From F23-D06 sp002392325 (lineage in GTDB: Bacteria; Bacteroidota; Bacteroidia; Bacteroidales; WCHB1-69), in NCBI GenBank assembly GCA_946624065.1, contig CAMORT010000002.1:40022-104021 (forward strand): 64,000 bases of DNA, written 5' to 3'. Each line of letters opens with the position of its first letter. Positions within the stretch are counted from its first letter, which is position 1. A program made the position numbers and the translations under genes. Below are positions 26,849-35,498 of this stretch, piece by piece. Under the pieces are notes generated by a model. It worked only from the letters and a program-made list of their open reading frames with translations, was not told the origin of the DNA and did no database searches.

Positions 26849-26856
26849 TACCTTTG
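26849..26856 (+). promoter_or_regulatory. -7 box of the kinase-RapZ gene promoter
   Basis: TACCTTTG followed by CAAC, directly after the terminator T-run. It excludes the upstream TTG at 26854 as a start and supports the ATG at 26884. Confidence 0.65.
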
Positions 26857-26883
26857 CAACTGAAAAACCATACCTGTCCACTT

Positions 26884-28320
26884 ATGAATATATCCCATCA
26901 GCAGATTCTCTCCCAAATGGCGGCTGAGTACACCCGTCAGGAGGTTGTGCGCTGCGAACCGCTTGCGCAATCCGGCTCGCACCGGCAGTATTTCCGTGTC
27001 CATCTGCAAAACGGCAACACCCTCATTGGCGCTTATAATGATGATGTGGCGGAAAATGTCGCCTTTTTCACCTATACTCGCTTCTTCACCGATTGCGGTT
27101 TTGCTGTACCCGAACTGTTTCTGGTTAATCCTGACCAACAGCATTACCTGCAAAGCGACTTGGGAGCCACAACCTTGTATGATTACCGCATGGCACATCG
27201 TCGCGATGACGGCACACCTTCCGATGACACCGTTGCCTATTACGAAAAAGTGGTGCGCGCTCTTCCCGCATTGCAATTGTCCGCCAAAAAGGGACTCGAT
27301 TTTTCAGTGGCGTACCCTCGCGCCGCCTTCGACCGTCAGTCGATGCATTGGGATCTCAACTATTTCAAGTATTATTTCTTAAAATTAGTTAATGTTCCCT
27401 TCAACGAGCAACTTCTGGAAGATGATTTCAACAAACTGATGGAGTATCTTCTAACGGCGGAAAGTGAATTCTTCCTCTATCGGGATTTTCAATCCCGAAA
27501 TATCATGGTAAAGGATGATGAGGTTTATTTTATTGATTATCAAGGAGGAAGAAGGGGCGCGCTGCAATATGATGTGGCTTCTTTGCTGTATGATGCCAAG
27601 GCGGATCTTACCCCTGAGTTGAGAGAGCGTCTTCTTAACATTTATTTGGATACCCTTGCCGAATATATGCCTGTGGACAGGAAAGAATTCATTTCTTATT
27701 TTCAGGGTTTTGTGCTGATTCGCATTATGCAGGCGATGGGCGCATACGGTTACAGGGGCTATTTTGAGCGTAAAAGTCATTTTTTGCTCAGTGTACCCTA
27801 TGCTGTGCGCAATCTTAAAAGCATTTTGGACAGTTGGTCGCTGCCTATCCAGTTGCCGGAATTGACAAAAGCGCTACATTTCATTATCAACTCGGATTTT
27901 GTGAAGCCCTATCAGCCGGGTGAGCGATTAACCGTGTTGGTGCAGAGTTTCTCGTTCAAGAAATCCATTCCGCAAGATCCTTCGCCTAACGGCGGTGGGT
28001 TTGTGTTTGACTGTCGCGCATTGCCCAACCCCGGACGCGAAAAACGCTTTGCACACAATACAGGACAAGATGCTTGCATCGTGGAGTATTTAGAGCAATA
28101 TCCTGTCGTAGAGGAGTTTAAGAAACATGTGTTTGCTATTGTGGACCAGGCGGTGGACAATTACCTGGAGCGCCGTTTCGATCATTTGATGGTCAGTTTC
28201 GGGTGCACTGGCGGCCAGCACCGTTCGGTTTATTTCGCCGAACAAACGGCCAAACATATTCGCGAAAAGTATCCCGCCGTGAATGTGGTGCTACGCCATA
28301 CTGAGCAGGAGGGCAACTAG
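26884..28320 (+). CDS. Sugar kinase-like (APH/AmgK) domain fused to a RapZ C-terminal domain
   Basis: It has 478 residues from the ATG at 26884. Residues about 1-330 form an aminoglycoside-phosphotransferase-fold kinase: SGSHRQYFRV nucleotide loop near residue 30, FLYRDFQSRNIMV catalytic loop near residue 195, then YFIDYQGGRRG metal-binding loop. The relatives AmgK and similar enzymes phosphorylate amino sugars of recycled peptidoglycan. Residues about 345-475 match the C-terminal domain of RapZ (SFSFKKSIP, FVFDCRALPNPG, VSFGCTGGQHRSVYFAE), which binds glucosamine-6-phosphate in studied bacteria. The fusion suggests a kinase tuned to amino-sugar status; this is inference. The N-terminal RapZ ATPase is absent. 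Confidence 0.78.
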   Translation: MNISHQQILSQMAAEYTRQEVVRCEPLAQSGSHRQYFRVHLQNGNTLIGAYNDDVAENVAFFTYTRFFTDCGFAVPELFLVNPDQQHYLQSDLGATTLYDYRMAHRRDDGTPSDDTVAYYEKVVRALPALQLSAKKGLDFSVAYPRAAFDRQSMHWDLNYFKYYFLKLVNVPFNEQLLEDDFNKLMEYLLTAESEFFLYRDFQSRNIMVKDDEVYFIDYQGGRRGALQYDVASLLYDAKADLTPELRERLLNIYLDTLAEYMPVDRKEFISYFQGFVLIRIMQAMGAYGYRGYFERKSHFLLSVPYAVRNLKSILDSWSLPIQLPELTKALHFIINSDFVKPYQPGERLTVLVQSFSFKKSIPQDPSPNGGGFVFDCRALPNPGREKRFAHNTGQDACIVEYLEQYPVVEEFKKHVFAIVDQAVDNYLERRFDHLMVSFGCTGGQHRSVYFAEQTAKHIREKYPAVNVVLRHTEQEGN

Positions 28321-28337
28321 GTTCTATGTTCTAAAAA

Positions 28338-30077
28338 TCAGAACACCAAAGTTTTAAATACTCTTTCTTTTTTCTCTTGACGCACTTTTACCAAATAAAT
28401 GCCGTCGTTCCAGCGGTCGGTGGGGATGTCAAGCGTCTCTTCCGCACTTTGGGTTTGGTAGAGCATTTGTCCTGCAACTGAATAGACTTCCACTTGCACA
28501 TTTTTGCCGGTCTCGTTCCGAATGGATAAGATGCCGTTGGTGACGGGATTTTGAGATAGAGTGACGGGCAGATACTCGTAATCTTCCACACCACCATATA
28601 TTCTGACTTCCACCACCCAGTCTTTGGTAGTGCCGTCAGGTGTGGTTACTGTATAGGTCACCGGGAACCATAAATTCACGACCTCTTCAGAATTAGGTGT
28701 ACAAGACACTCCCACAGGAAGCGTGATGGTGGGTTGAATGTGAGAAAGATCGGGAACCACACAACCGAATTCATAATAGAGGGTGTCTCCATATTCGGAG
28801 AAAGAAAACACAAAATCCTCATCAAAGTTCGTGATTTGTGGATTTAAACTTAACAGGATCCTGTAATCCAAAATGTCCGGATTCAACTCCATAATGGGCT
28901 CGAAAGTCACCAATCCGTAGCTGTTGTTGTCCGGCTGGTGATAAATCACATCCTCCGCGTGAGAAGCATCATTACCACCCCAGTAGTTGCCGATGGCACT
29001 CATGTTGCAACTGGAATTGTTGTAAAGTTCATACTCCACATTGTTATTCCCGTTGTCATAAAGAATATTTCCACCCGGATCTTCAACGGTGCCCATGTCA
29101 ATATTGTGGTTGTAAATGGCGGTAATGCCCCACAAATTACCATGGATGAGGTTTCGACGGATTTTGGCACCGCAAGAGGTGGTTGATCCGTATATGCTGA
29201 TAGCACTTCCACCATTGTTAGGGTTTGTTTCCAAGTTGTTGTTTCGGATGATATTGTCTTGTATGATGGCATGAATATTTGTGCCGTTTTGCGTATATCC
29301 GTATCGGTTGTGTTCAATCACATTGTTAGAAACCAGCAATAAGGTGTTGCTAGCGCCCATATTCATGATGCCGATGCCGCCTGACATGGTTTGCGCCACG
29401 CCTTCAATATGGTTGCCTACAATATAAATGGTATCGGCGCCACCTGCCCCTAAGTTGATTTGTGGCACATTGGCGTTGCTTAAATCATTGTTATAGAAAA
29501 TGTTATTTAAAATTTTTGGAGAGCTGGTTGTGTTCACAGCCGATGCGATGGCCGCTTTCTGGTTGTCGTGGAAATAACAGTTTTGAATGGTTGGATTACA
29601 GTTCATGATGTTGATAACCGCATCACTGAAATGGGTGAATTCACAATTGTCAAACTCAACCTGAACGGGATTTAACAATTGGATATGTTGTCCGTATTGA
29701 AAGTCAACATTGGAAAAATAGCCCGAGGCGGCATTTCCCAAGCAGAGCGTGAAAAAGGATGTACCCGTGGAATCGCCGGTGATAGAGAGAGGGTTGACAC
29801 GGGGTTCGGTCATGATGGCACCGTTGATGGTTATGGTAATACCATCATCAATCTGAATACCAGTAGCATTGCCTTCCAAAAATAAGATATCGTTGGCGGA
29901 AATGGTGATGTCCTGATGAATTTGATAATAACCGTTTTGCGAAATGCTGACTGCCCCATATGCAGCTACGCATAATGAGGACAAATTATAATTCGTGCCG
30001 TTGCCCGGACTCACCCATTGGCCGGAAGCGGTAATGGAAACGATGGTTGCGACTAAAAGGCATATAATTCTTTTCAT
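28338..30077 (-). CDS. Secreted parallel beta-helix protein with type IX sorting domain (type A)
   Basis: It has 579 residues and an N-terminal signal (IICLLVATIVSITASGQW). Residues about 95-390 are rich in N-x-I/F and short turns typical of right-handed beta-helix repeats (NCNPTIQNCYFHDNQKAAI, GNYWGGNDASHAEDV). The last 75 residues form a type A Por/T9SS sorting domain: LSQNPVTNGILSIRNE, then VYSVAGQMLYQ and a final GIYLVKV strand with FKTLVF end. It should be exported through the outer membrane and attached to the cell surface or released. The -7 box lies at 30119-30112. Its ligand or enzymatic activity is unknown. Confidence 0.8.
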   Translation of the reverse strand: MKRIICLLVATIVSITASGQWVSPGNGTNYNLSSLCVAAYGAVSISQNGYYQIHQDITISANDILFLEGNATGIQIDDGITITINGAIMTEPRVNPLSITGDSTGTSFFTLCLGNAASGYFSNVDFQYGQHIQLLNPVQVEFDNCEFTHFSDAVINIMNCNPTIQNCYFHDNQKAAIASAVNTTSSPKILNNIFYNNDLSNANVPQINLGAGGADTIYIVGNHIEGVAQTMSGGIGIMNMGASNTLLLVSNNVIEHNRYGYTQNGTNIHAIIQDNIIRNNNLETNPNNGGSAISIYGSTTSCGAKIRRNLIHGNLWGITAIYNHNIDMGTVEDPGGNILYDNGNNNVEYELYNNSSCNMSAIGNYWGGNDASHAEDVIYHQPDNNSYGLVTFEPIMELNPDILDYRILLSLNPQITNFDEDFVFSFSEYGDTLYYEFGCVVPDLSHIQPTITLPVGVSCTPNSEEVVNLWFPVTYTVTTPDGTTKDWVVEVRIYGGVEDYEYLPVTLSQNPVTNGILSIRNETGKNVQVEVYSVAGQMLYQTQSAEETLDIPTDRWNDGIYLVKVRQEKKERVFKTLVF

Positions 30078-30111
30078 ATTTGATTTTTTGATGATACGTG
30101 TTTTGATTTCG

Positions 30112-30119
30112 CAAAACTA
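30112..30119 (-). promoter_or_regulatory. -7 box of the beta-helix protein gene
   Basis: TAGTTTTG followed by CG on the minus strand, 34 bases before the ATG. Confidence 0.5.
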
Positions 30120-30243
30120 TAAAAAATATTTAACTCATAATTATTTTTGGCAAATTATTTGCAAGCAAAGTATTTGGCGGTTGTGCGGAATGTGCGACCG
30201 CTGTACTTGCGTGGATTGTTAAATAATTATAAATAAGTGTTTT

Positions 30244-30867
30244 ATGGACGAAAAAGAAAATATTGAACAAGAACAAACCCCTGAAGTGAACAAAGAAGTG
30301 CAGGAAGAGGTCAATCCTCAAACTGACAATTTGTCGGAGGAAACTGACAATGCGAAGAAAGGTGGCATATTTTCAAAGAAGAACAATAAGGATAAAGCTA
30401 AAATTCAGGAACTTACCGACCAGTTGGAAAAAGCGAAAGCGGAAAAGGCAGAGTTGAATGACCGTTTCCTGCGTCTGTATTCTGAGTTTGACAATTATAA
30501 AAAGCGTGTCAGCAAAGAGAAACTGGATTTGATTTCCACCGCATCCGAAAAGGTATTTGTGAATCTTTTACCCATCATAGATGATTTTGAAAGGGCCATT
30601 TCCGCCAATGAGAAGGTGGAGGATATCAATGCGATAAAAGAAGGTTTTAACCTGATTTACAACAAGATGCTTCAATTGCTGAAACGGTTTGATGTGGAAG
30701 AGATAGCCGCCAAAGGCGAAGAGTTCAACACGGATTTTCATGAGGCGGTCACCCATTTTCCGGTAGAGAAGGAAGAAGACAAGGGTAAAGTGATTGATGT
30801 TACCGAGAAGGGTTACAAAATCAAAGACAAAGTCATCCGATATTCCAAAGTCGTTGTCGGCCAATAA
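30244..30867 (+). CDS. grpE: Nucleotide exchange factor GrpE
   Basis: Releases ADP from DnaK in the Hsp70 cycle. It has 207 residues. A charged, probably disordered N-terminus (residues 1-60, rich in E, Q and K) precedes the long coiled-coil dimer helix and then the family segment RFLRLYSEFDNYKKRV near residue 78. The C-terminal beta domain has FNTDFHEAVTHFP. dnaJ follows 62 bases downstream; dnaK itself is not in the window. Confidence 0.95.
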   Translation: MDEKENIEQEQTPEVNKEVQEEVNPQTDNLSEETDNAKKGGIFSKKNNKDKAKIQELTDQLEKAKAEKAELNDRFLRLYSEFDNYKKRVSKEKLDLISTASEKVFVNLLPIIDDFERAISANEKVEDINAIKEGFNLIYNKMLQLLKRFDVEEIAAKGEEFNTDFHEAVTHFPVEKEEDKGKVIDVTEKGYKIKDKVIRYSKVVVGQ

Positions 30868-30929
30868 CCCTCCTTATGACCATTTTGTAATGGCAGTTTA
30901 GGACAGTCATTACCTAAAAACTATTATTT

Positions 30930-32108
30930 ATGGCAGAAAAACGAGATTATTACGAAGTGCTGGGCGTAGAAAAAGGCGCCAGTGCTGAAGATATAAAAAA
31001 GGCATACCGGAAGTGTGCCATGAAATACCATCCTGACCGCTGGGTGAACGGAACTGATGCGGAGAAGAAAGATGCGGAAGAGAAGTTCAAAGAGGCGTCG
31101 GAAGCATACGATGTGCTAAGCAATCCGGACAAAAAATCACGCTATGATCAGTACGGTCATGCTGGCATGGGAGGAGCCGCGTCCGATTTCTCCGGTTTTG
31201 ATATCAGCGACATTTTCTCGCACTTTGCGGATGTGTTCGGTGGTGCCGCTGGTGGAGGTTTTGGGTTCGGAGACCTCTTTGGAGGCATGGGAGGTGGAAG
31301 TGCCCAACGCGTGCGCAAGGGCGGTAATATCCGGATCAAGGTAAAACTCACCTTGGAGGAGGTTGCCAACCCGACCGAGAAGAAAGTTAAAATCAATAAA
31401 TATGTGGCTTGTGAGCACTGCCACGGCACCGGTGCAAAGGATGAGCATAGCAAACAGACCTGTCCTACTTGTAAAGGTCGCGGTCAAGTGGTACGCCAGC
31501 AGCGCAGTATGTTTGGCATTATCCAACAGGCCTCTGTCTGTCCGCAGTGCAACGGATCCGGCGAGATCATTAAAGACCCTTGTCCGCACTGCCATGGCAA
31601 TGGCATCGTGCAAGGCGAAGAGGTGATCAAACTCACCATCCCTGCCGGTGTGGATAACGGAATGCAGCTTACTGTGCGTGGAAAAGGCCATGCTGCTGCC
31701 AATGGCGGAGTGAACGGTGATTTGATAGTGGCTATAGAAGTAGCTGATCATGATGTGTTTGAGCGTGACGGCAACAATCTGTATCTCAATTATTACATCA
31801 GTTTCCCGCAAGCTGCCCTTGGCTCTTCTGTAGAGATTCCGACGCTGAACGGCAAGGCGAAAATCAAAATCGCCGCCGGTACGCAAGGCGGTCAAGTGCT
31901 TCGTTTGCAAGGCAAGGGATTGCCCGAATTGCACTCCCGTAATGTGGGCGACTTGATTGTGAATGTAAATGTTTGGACACCAAAGAGTTTGACCAAAGAA
32001 GAGAAAGAAATCATTGAGAAATTGAGCACACACGACAATTTTGTGCCCAAGCCAGGAAAAAATGAACGCAGTGTGTTCAACCGTGTCCGACAGTTTTTCA
32101 GAGACTAA
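30930..32108 (+). CDS. dnaJ: Chaperone DnaJ
   Basis: Hsp40 co-chaperone that delivers clients to DnaK. It has 392 residues. The J domain occupies residues 1-75 with YHPDRW in place of a plain HPD loop, followed by a Gly/Phe-rich region to about residue 120. Four zinc-centre repeats follow (CEHCHGTG, CPTCKGRG, CPQCNGSG, CPHCHGNG), then the C-terminal client-binding domains. It is cotranscribed with grpE. Its stop overlaps the end of the convergent HSDR_N-like gene by four bases. Confidence 0.96.
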   Translation: MAEKRDYYEVLGVEKGASAEDIKKAYRKCAMKYHPDRWVNGTDAEKKDAEEKFKEASEAYDVLSNPDKKSRYDQYGHAGMGGAASDFSGFDISDIFSHFADVFGGAAGGGFGFGDLFGGMGGGSAQRVRKGGNIRIKVKLTLEEVANPTEKKVKINKYVACEHCHGTGAKDEHSKQTCPTCKGRGQVVRQQRSMFGIIQQASVCPQCNGSGEIIKDPCPHCHGNGIVQGEEVIKLTIPAGVDNGMQLTVRGKGHAAANGGVNGDLIVAIEVADHDVFERDGNNLYLNYYISFPQAALGSSVEIPTLNGKAKIKIAAGTQGGQVLRLQGKGLPELHSRNVGDLIVNVNVWTPKSLTKEEKEIIEKLSTHDNFVPKPGKNERSVFNRVRQFFRD

Positions 32109-32518
32109 AGATCTGTAAGCGGTCGGATTTCTTCCGTTTCAAAATCGATGGTGAAGAAAAAATGCGCGCTTCCGTTGGTTACGCCAAGAATGGGAGCGCG
32201 CAGTGTTTTGTTATAACGTCCCGCCTGCGCAATAACCTCTTGGGTGAGTTCCACATGCGGTGCTTTGCATTCAATGACCATGTGCGGTTTCATATCCTGA
32301 CCGAAAACCACCAAATCATAACGCTTTGTAAGACCGTTCACGGTGATGGCCCGTTCCACGGAAAGGTGCGAAGCGGGAATTCTTTTCACATTCAGCAAAA
32401 ACAGGATGAGCTGCTGGCGCACCCGTTCCTCCGGGGTCATCACCAGCCATTTTTTACGGATGGGATCGAAAACTTCGGTCTTTCCCTCCCGTTCCCGTTG
32501 TTTAAATGTGTATTCCAT
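32105..32518 (-). CDS. Stand-alone HsdR N-terminal-like PD-(D/E)xK nuclease domain
   Basis: It has 137 residues from the ATG at 32518, giving a MEYTFKQREREGK start. The core has a predicted nuclease signature: RYDLVVFGQDMKPHMVIECK, with D, then E-x-K after a beta strand, as in the N-terminal domain of type I restriction subunit HsdR (HSDR_N_2). No helicase, methylase or specificity subunit is near. The start codon shares its A with the stop of nspC (TGATG), so translation is coupled. Activity on DNA is plausible but unproven. Confidence 0.7.
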   Translation of the reverse strand: MEYTFKQREREGKTEVFDPIRKKWLVMTPEERVRQQLILFLLNVKRIPASHLSVERAITVNGLTKRYDLVVFGQDMKPHMVIECKAPHVELTQEVIAQAGRYNKTLRAPILGVTNGSAHFFFTIDFETEEIRPLTDL

Positions 32519-33672
32519 CAACCCAATTTTGCTTTGTAGGATTCGTAATCACCTGGTTCAGAGAACAGTTCAAACTCTCCGTCCTTGTGAATCATGCCAA
32601 TGGCTGGATGTGCAACGCCGTTGAAAAAGGTAGTTTTCACCATGGTGTAGTGAATCATGTCGTCAAAAACAATACGGTCACCCACCTCAAGAGGTTCATT
32701 GAAGGCGAAATCTCCCATGCCGATGTAATCGCCGGCCAGACAGGAACAACCACCAAGGCGATAGACGAATTTGTCGTTTTCGGTGGGTTCGTGTGCCCCT
32801 AAAACGGTCGGTTTATAGGGCATTTCCAGACAATCGGGCATGTGGCACGCAAAGGAAACATTGAGCATGGCAATTTTGATGCCCTTGTTTACCACGATGT
32901 CTTCCACAGTCGAAGTGAGCACGCCGGTTTGCCAGCCCACGGCCTCGCCCGGCTCCAGAATCACATCCTCCAGATTCGGGTAGCGGTTCCGGAAGTCCTT
33001 CAGCAGTTGGATCAGGTGCGGGATGTTGTAATCCGCGCGGGTGATATGGTGTCCGCCGCCGAAGTTCACCCATTTGCATTGGCGGATGTATTTGGCGAAA
33101 CGCTGTTCAAAGGCTTCCAAGCAATGCTCCAGCGCATAGCTGTCGTTTTCACAAAGCACATGAAAATGCAGTCCCTCAATGCCTTCGGGCAGATTTTCGG
33201 GCATGTCTTCGGCCAAGATGCCCAAGCGTGAGCCCGGCAGAGCGGGATTGTAAAGGTCGGTTTCAATTTCAGAATATTCGGGATTCACCCGCAAACCGAA
33301 ACTTACCTTTTTGGGACAATTGAGTGCCGTGTCCTTGTATTTGTCCCACTGACTTAACGAGTTGAATGTCAAGTGGCTGCTATAGATGAGCAGTTGTGGA
33401 AATTCATTTTCCAGATATATGGGCGCGTAGGTGTGCGCATCGCAGCACATCTCTTCGGAAATGAGCCGTGCCTCGTTTAGCGAGGAGGCGGTAGCGCCCG
33501 CCAGATAGTGTTTTATCAGTGGGAAGGAGTGCCAAAAAGACATGCCTTTGAGCGCGCAGATAATGGAAACCCCAGCCTCCTGCTGCACCAGGTTCAGCAG
33601 TTGCAAATTGGCTTCAAGAGAGGCCTCGGACATGATGTAGCAGGGGGATGGAAGGGAATCGTACGAATTCAT
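32518..33672 (-). CDS. nspC: Carboxynorspermidine decarboxylase
   Basis: PLP-dependent decarboxylase that forms norspermidine or spermidine in the alternative polyamine pathway. It has 384 residues. The PLP lysine lies in CALKGMSFW near residue 42 in the family motif, the GGGHH phosphate loop near residue 202 (VNFGGGHHITRADY) and EPGEAVGW near residue 240. The second active-site region is CHMPDCLEMPY near residue 280. The partner carboxynorspermidine dehydrogenase is not in the window. It is coupled to the HSDR_N-like gene downstream, and the aminotransferase gene is 62 bases upstream on the same strand. Confidence 0.9.
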   Translation of the reverse strand: MNSYDSLPSPCYIMSEASLEANLQLLNLVQQEAGVSIICALKGMSFWHSFPLIKHYLAGATASSLNEARLISEEMCCDAHTYAPIYLENEFPQLLIYSSHLTFNSLSQWDKYKDTALNCPKKVSFGLRVNPEYSEIETDLYNPALPGSRLGILAEDMPENLPEGIEGLHFHVLCENDSYALEHCLEAFEQRFAKYIRQCKWVNFGGGHHITRADYNIPHLIQLLKDFRNRYPNLEDVILEPGEAVGWQTGVLTSTVEDIVVNKGIKIAMLNVSFACHMPDCLEMPYKPTVLGAHEPTENDKFVYRLGGCSCLAGDYIGMGDFAFNEPLEVGDRIVFDDMIHYTMVKTTFFNGVAHPAIGMIHKDGEFELFSEPGDYESYKAKLG

Positions 33673-33734
33673 AATTCAAATTTCAAAGTTTAAAAATTCA
33701 TCATTTCTAAACTCTACACGCTCAACTTAAAACG

Positions 33735-35048
33735 CTATTTATGGTTTTCGTGGAACAGTTTCAAGCGTTCTTCCAGCATGGGGAACTGGCGGCGCGGGGT
33801 CAGGGAGACGCAAGCGCGCAGACCTTCGGTGCGTTCGCTGCCGCAAGTCACCAATGAGATGGCGCTGATGCCGTAGTACAGGAATTCGTGCAGCAGTTCA
33901 TCGCTGCTCATGCCCGGGTAGGCCACTGTGAAGTAGAATCCGTCAGCCAGATCCTTGTCGCCATCTTTGTCATAGACGATAACGAAACCGTTGTCGGTGA
34001 AGAGTTTCTTCATGATAGCGGCTTTCTCGCCATATTCTTTCACATCGTCAATGTAGTTATAGGTGCCGTCGTTGCAGGCTTTGAGGATGGCAGCCATGGC
34101 ATATTGTGCGGAATGTGCTACACCAGAGCTGATGGCATAGACGGTGCCGTAAATGATGGCACGACCCAGTTTCTTCATCTTGAAGTAGGGTTCCAAATCA
34201 TCGAACTCGCGGTTGTATAATTTGTCGGACATAATCATCAGGGCGATACGCTCGCCAGCATAGCTGAATGCCTTGGAACCGGAGATCAGCAGCGCGTAGT
34301 TGTCGGTGTATTTGCCTACGCTTGGCTGGTAGGGCGGCACACCAGGTTTGGAGATGTCCTGACGGAAATCCATGCCGAAATAAGCGAGGTCTTCGAACAC
34401 GAACACATCATATTTATTGGCCATTTCGCCGATAATTTGCAGTTCCTCTTCGGTGAAGCAGATCCATGACGGGTTGTTCGGGTTGGAATACATGATGGTG
34501 TGGATGTTGCCTTTCTCGAGGTAACTTTCCAGTTTGGCGCGCAGTTTCTGGCCGCGGTGCTCATACACATCGAAAGTTTCATATTTGAGTCCCATCACGC
34601 GGTGTTGTTGTTTCTGCACCGGGAAGCCGGGGTCGATGAAGAGGGTGGTGTCGCGTTCTTTGCGGCAGCGCACGAAGGTCATGAAGCCGGCCATGCCGCC
34701 CATCATGGAGCCCACGGTGGGAATGCAGTTCTCGGGTTTTACATTCAGGTCGATGAAGTTTTTCACGAAGCGTGCGGCTTCCTCTTTAAGGGCTGGAATA
34801 CCCTCAATGTCGGGATAAATGGCGGCAACGCCTTTTTTAAGGGCTTCAATCTGGGCTTCCACGCCGACATGGCAGGGGGGTAGCCCGGGTATGCCCATCT
34901 CCATGCGTACAAACTCTTGTCCAGATGCTTGTTCAATCTCGTTAATCAGTCGTTTTACCTCTCGGATAGAAGCTTTTCCTACGGATGAAATGCCGCTATT
35001 GGTCACAATTTTGTCAACAATTTCAGATGAGATGGGTGTGTTTTTCAT
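33735..35048 (-). CDS. PLP-dependent aminotransferase, class I/II
   Basis: Cytosolic fold-type I aminotransferase of 437 residues. The PLP lysine is in ISGSKAFSYAGERIALM near residue 265; NPNNPSWICFTEEE near residue 195 and the VFEDLAYFGMD segment near residue 222 complete the cofactor site. Its specificity cannot be told from sequence. The start ATG follows a TATCTTTG -7 box 49 bases upstream, which itself abuts a terminator. It precedes nspC in the same direction, so it may supply amino groups in the same transcript, but no pathway link is proven. Confidence 0.82.
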   Translation of the reverse strand: MKNTPISSEIVDKIVTNSGISSVGKASIREVKRLINEIEQASGQEFVRMEMGIPGLPPCHVGVEAQIEALKKGVAAIYPDIEGIPALKEEAARFVKNFIDLNVKPENCIPTVGSMMGGMAGFMTFVRCRKERDTTLFIDPGFPVQKQQHRVMGLKYETFDVYEHRGQKLRAKLESYLEKGNIHTIMYSNPNNPSWICFTEEELQIIGEMANKYDVFVFEDLAYFGMDFRQDISKPGVPPYQPSVGKYTDNYALLISGSKAFSYAGERIALMIMSDKLYNREFDDLEPYFKMKKLGRAIIYGTVYAISSGVAHSAQYAMAAILKACNDGTYNYIDDVKEYGEKAAIMKKLFTDNGFVIVYDKDGDKDLADGFYFTVAYPGMSSDELLHEFLYYGISAISLVTCGSERTEGLRACVSLTPRRQFPMLEERLKLFHENHK

Positions 35049-35096
35049 TATAAAATGTTTATTTAAAGATTAATAACTGATTTGTGGTTTGGACTG

Positions 35097-35104
35097 CAAA
35101 GATA
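35097..35104 (-). promoter_or_regulatory. -7 box of the aminotransferase promoter
   Basis: TATCTTTG followed by CAG on the minus strand, directly behind the T-run of the upstream terminator. Confidence 0.6.
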
Positions 35105-35140
35105 CAAAAAAAAGGGCAACCGATGAGGTTGCCCTTTTTT
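35104..35140 (-). terminator. Terminator after the small lipoprotein gene
   Basis: Eleven-base stem (35111-35121 with 35127-35137, core GGGCAACC/GGTTGCCC) with a GATGA-type loop. On the minus strand it ends in a run of nine T. Confidence 0.9.
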
Positions 35141-35157
35141 ATATTGGTGAGATAAGA

Positions 35158-35472
35158 TTATCTTCTTTTCTTACCAGTGTTAACAACTTGTTGGGTAGCT
35201 TGTTTTTCAGCTTGATCGATAGCAGTGTTAGCTACATTCTCAGCTGCGCTCTGAGCGTGCTCCTTAACCGTTTGTTTCGGTTTTGTAGTGGTTTGTTTAG
35301 CGGGAGCGGCTTGCTCTTGAGCGGGTTGTTCAGCGACAACAGCTTCCTCAACGGGAGCTTCTTCTACTGCTTCAACTGCAACAGTGTCAACAACTTGTTC
35401 TTCTTGTTTGTTCTTGTTGTTGCAAGCAACGAAGAGGCCTGCGCACAATAAAACTAAAAATACTTTTTTCAT
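35158..35472 (-). CDS. Small Ala/Glu/Gln-rich lipoprotein
   Basis: It has 104 residues. A lipoprotein signal (FLVLLCAGLFVAC) places the lipidated cysteine at residue 17, followed by NNKNKQEEQ. The rest is low complexity: VEEAPVEEAVVAEQPAQEQ, then a Lys/Thr-rich middle and an Ala/Gln-rich tail likely to form helix. It sits 26 bases after the 170-residue lipoprotein gene and ends at a strong terminator. No function can be assigned. Confidence 0.7.
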   Translation of the reverse strand: MKKVFLVLLCAGLFVACNNKNKQEEQVVDTVAVEAVEEAPVEEAVVAEQPAQEQAAPAKQTTTKPKQTVKEHAQSAAENVANTAIDQAEKQATQQVVNTGKKRR

Positions 35473-35498
35473 TTTAATAAGAATTTATGGGTTTAAAA

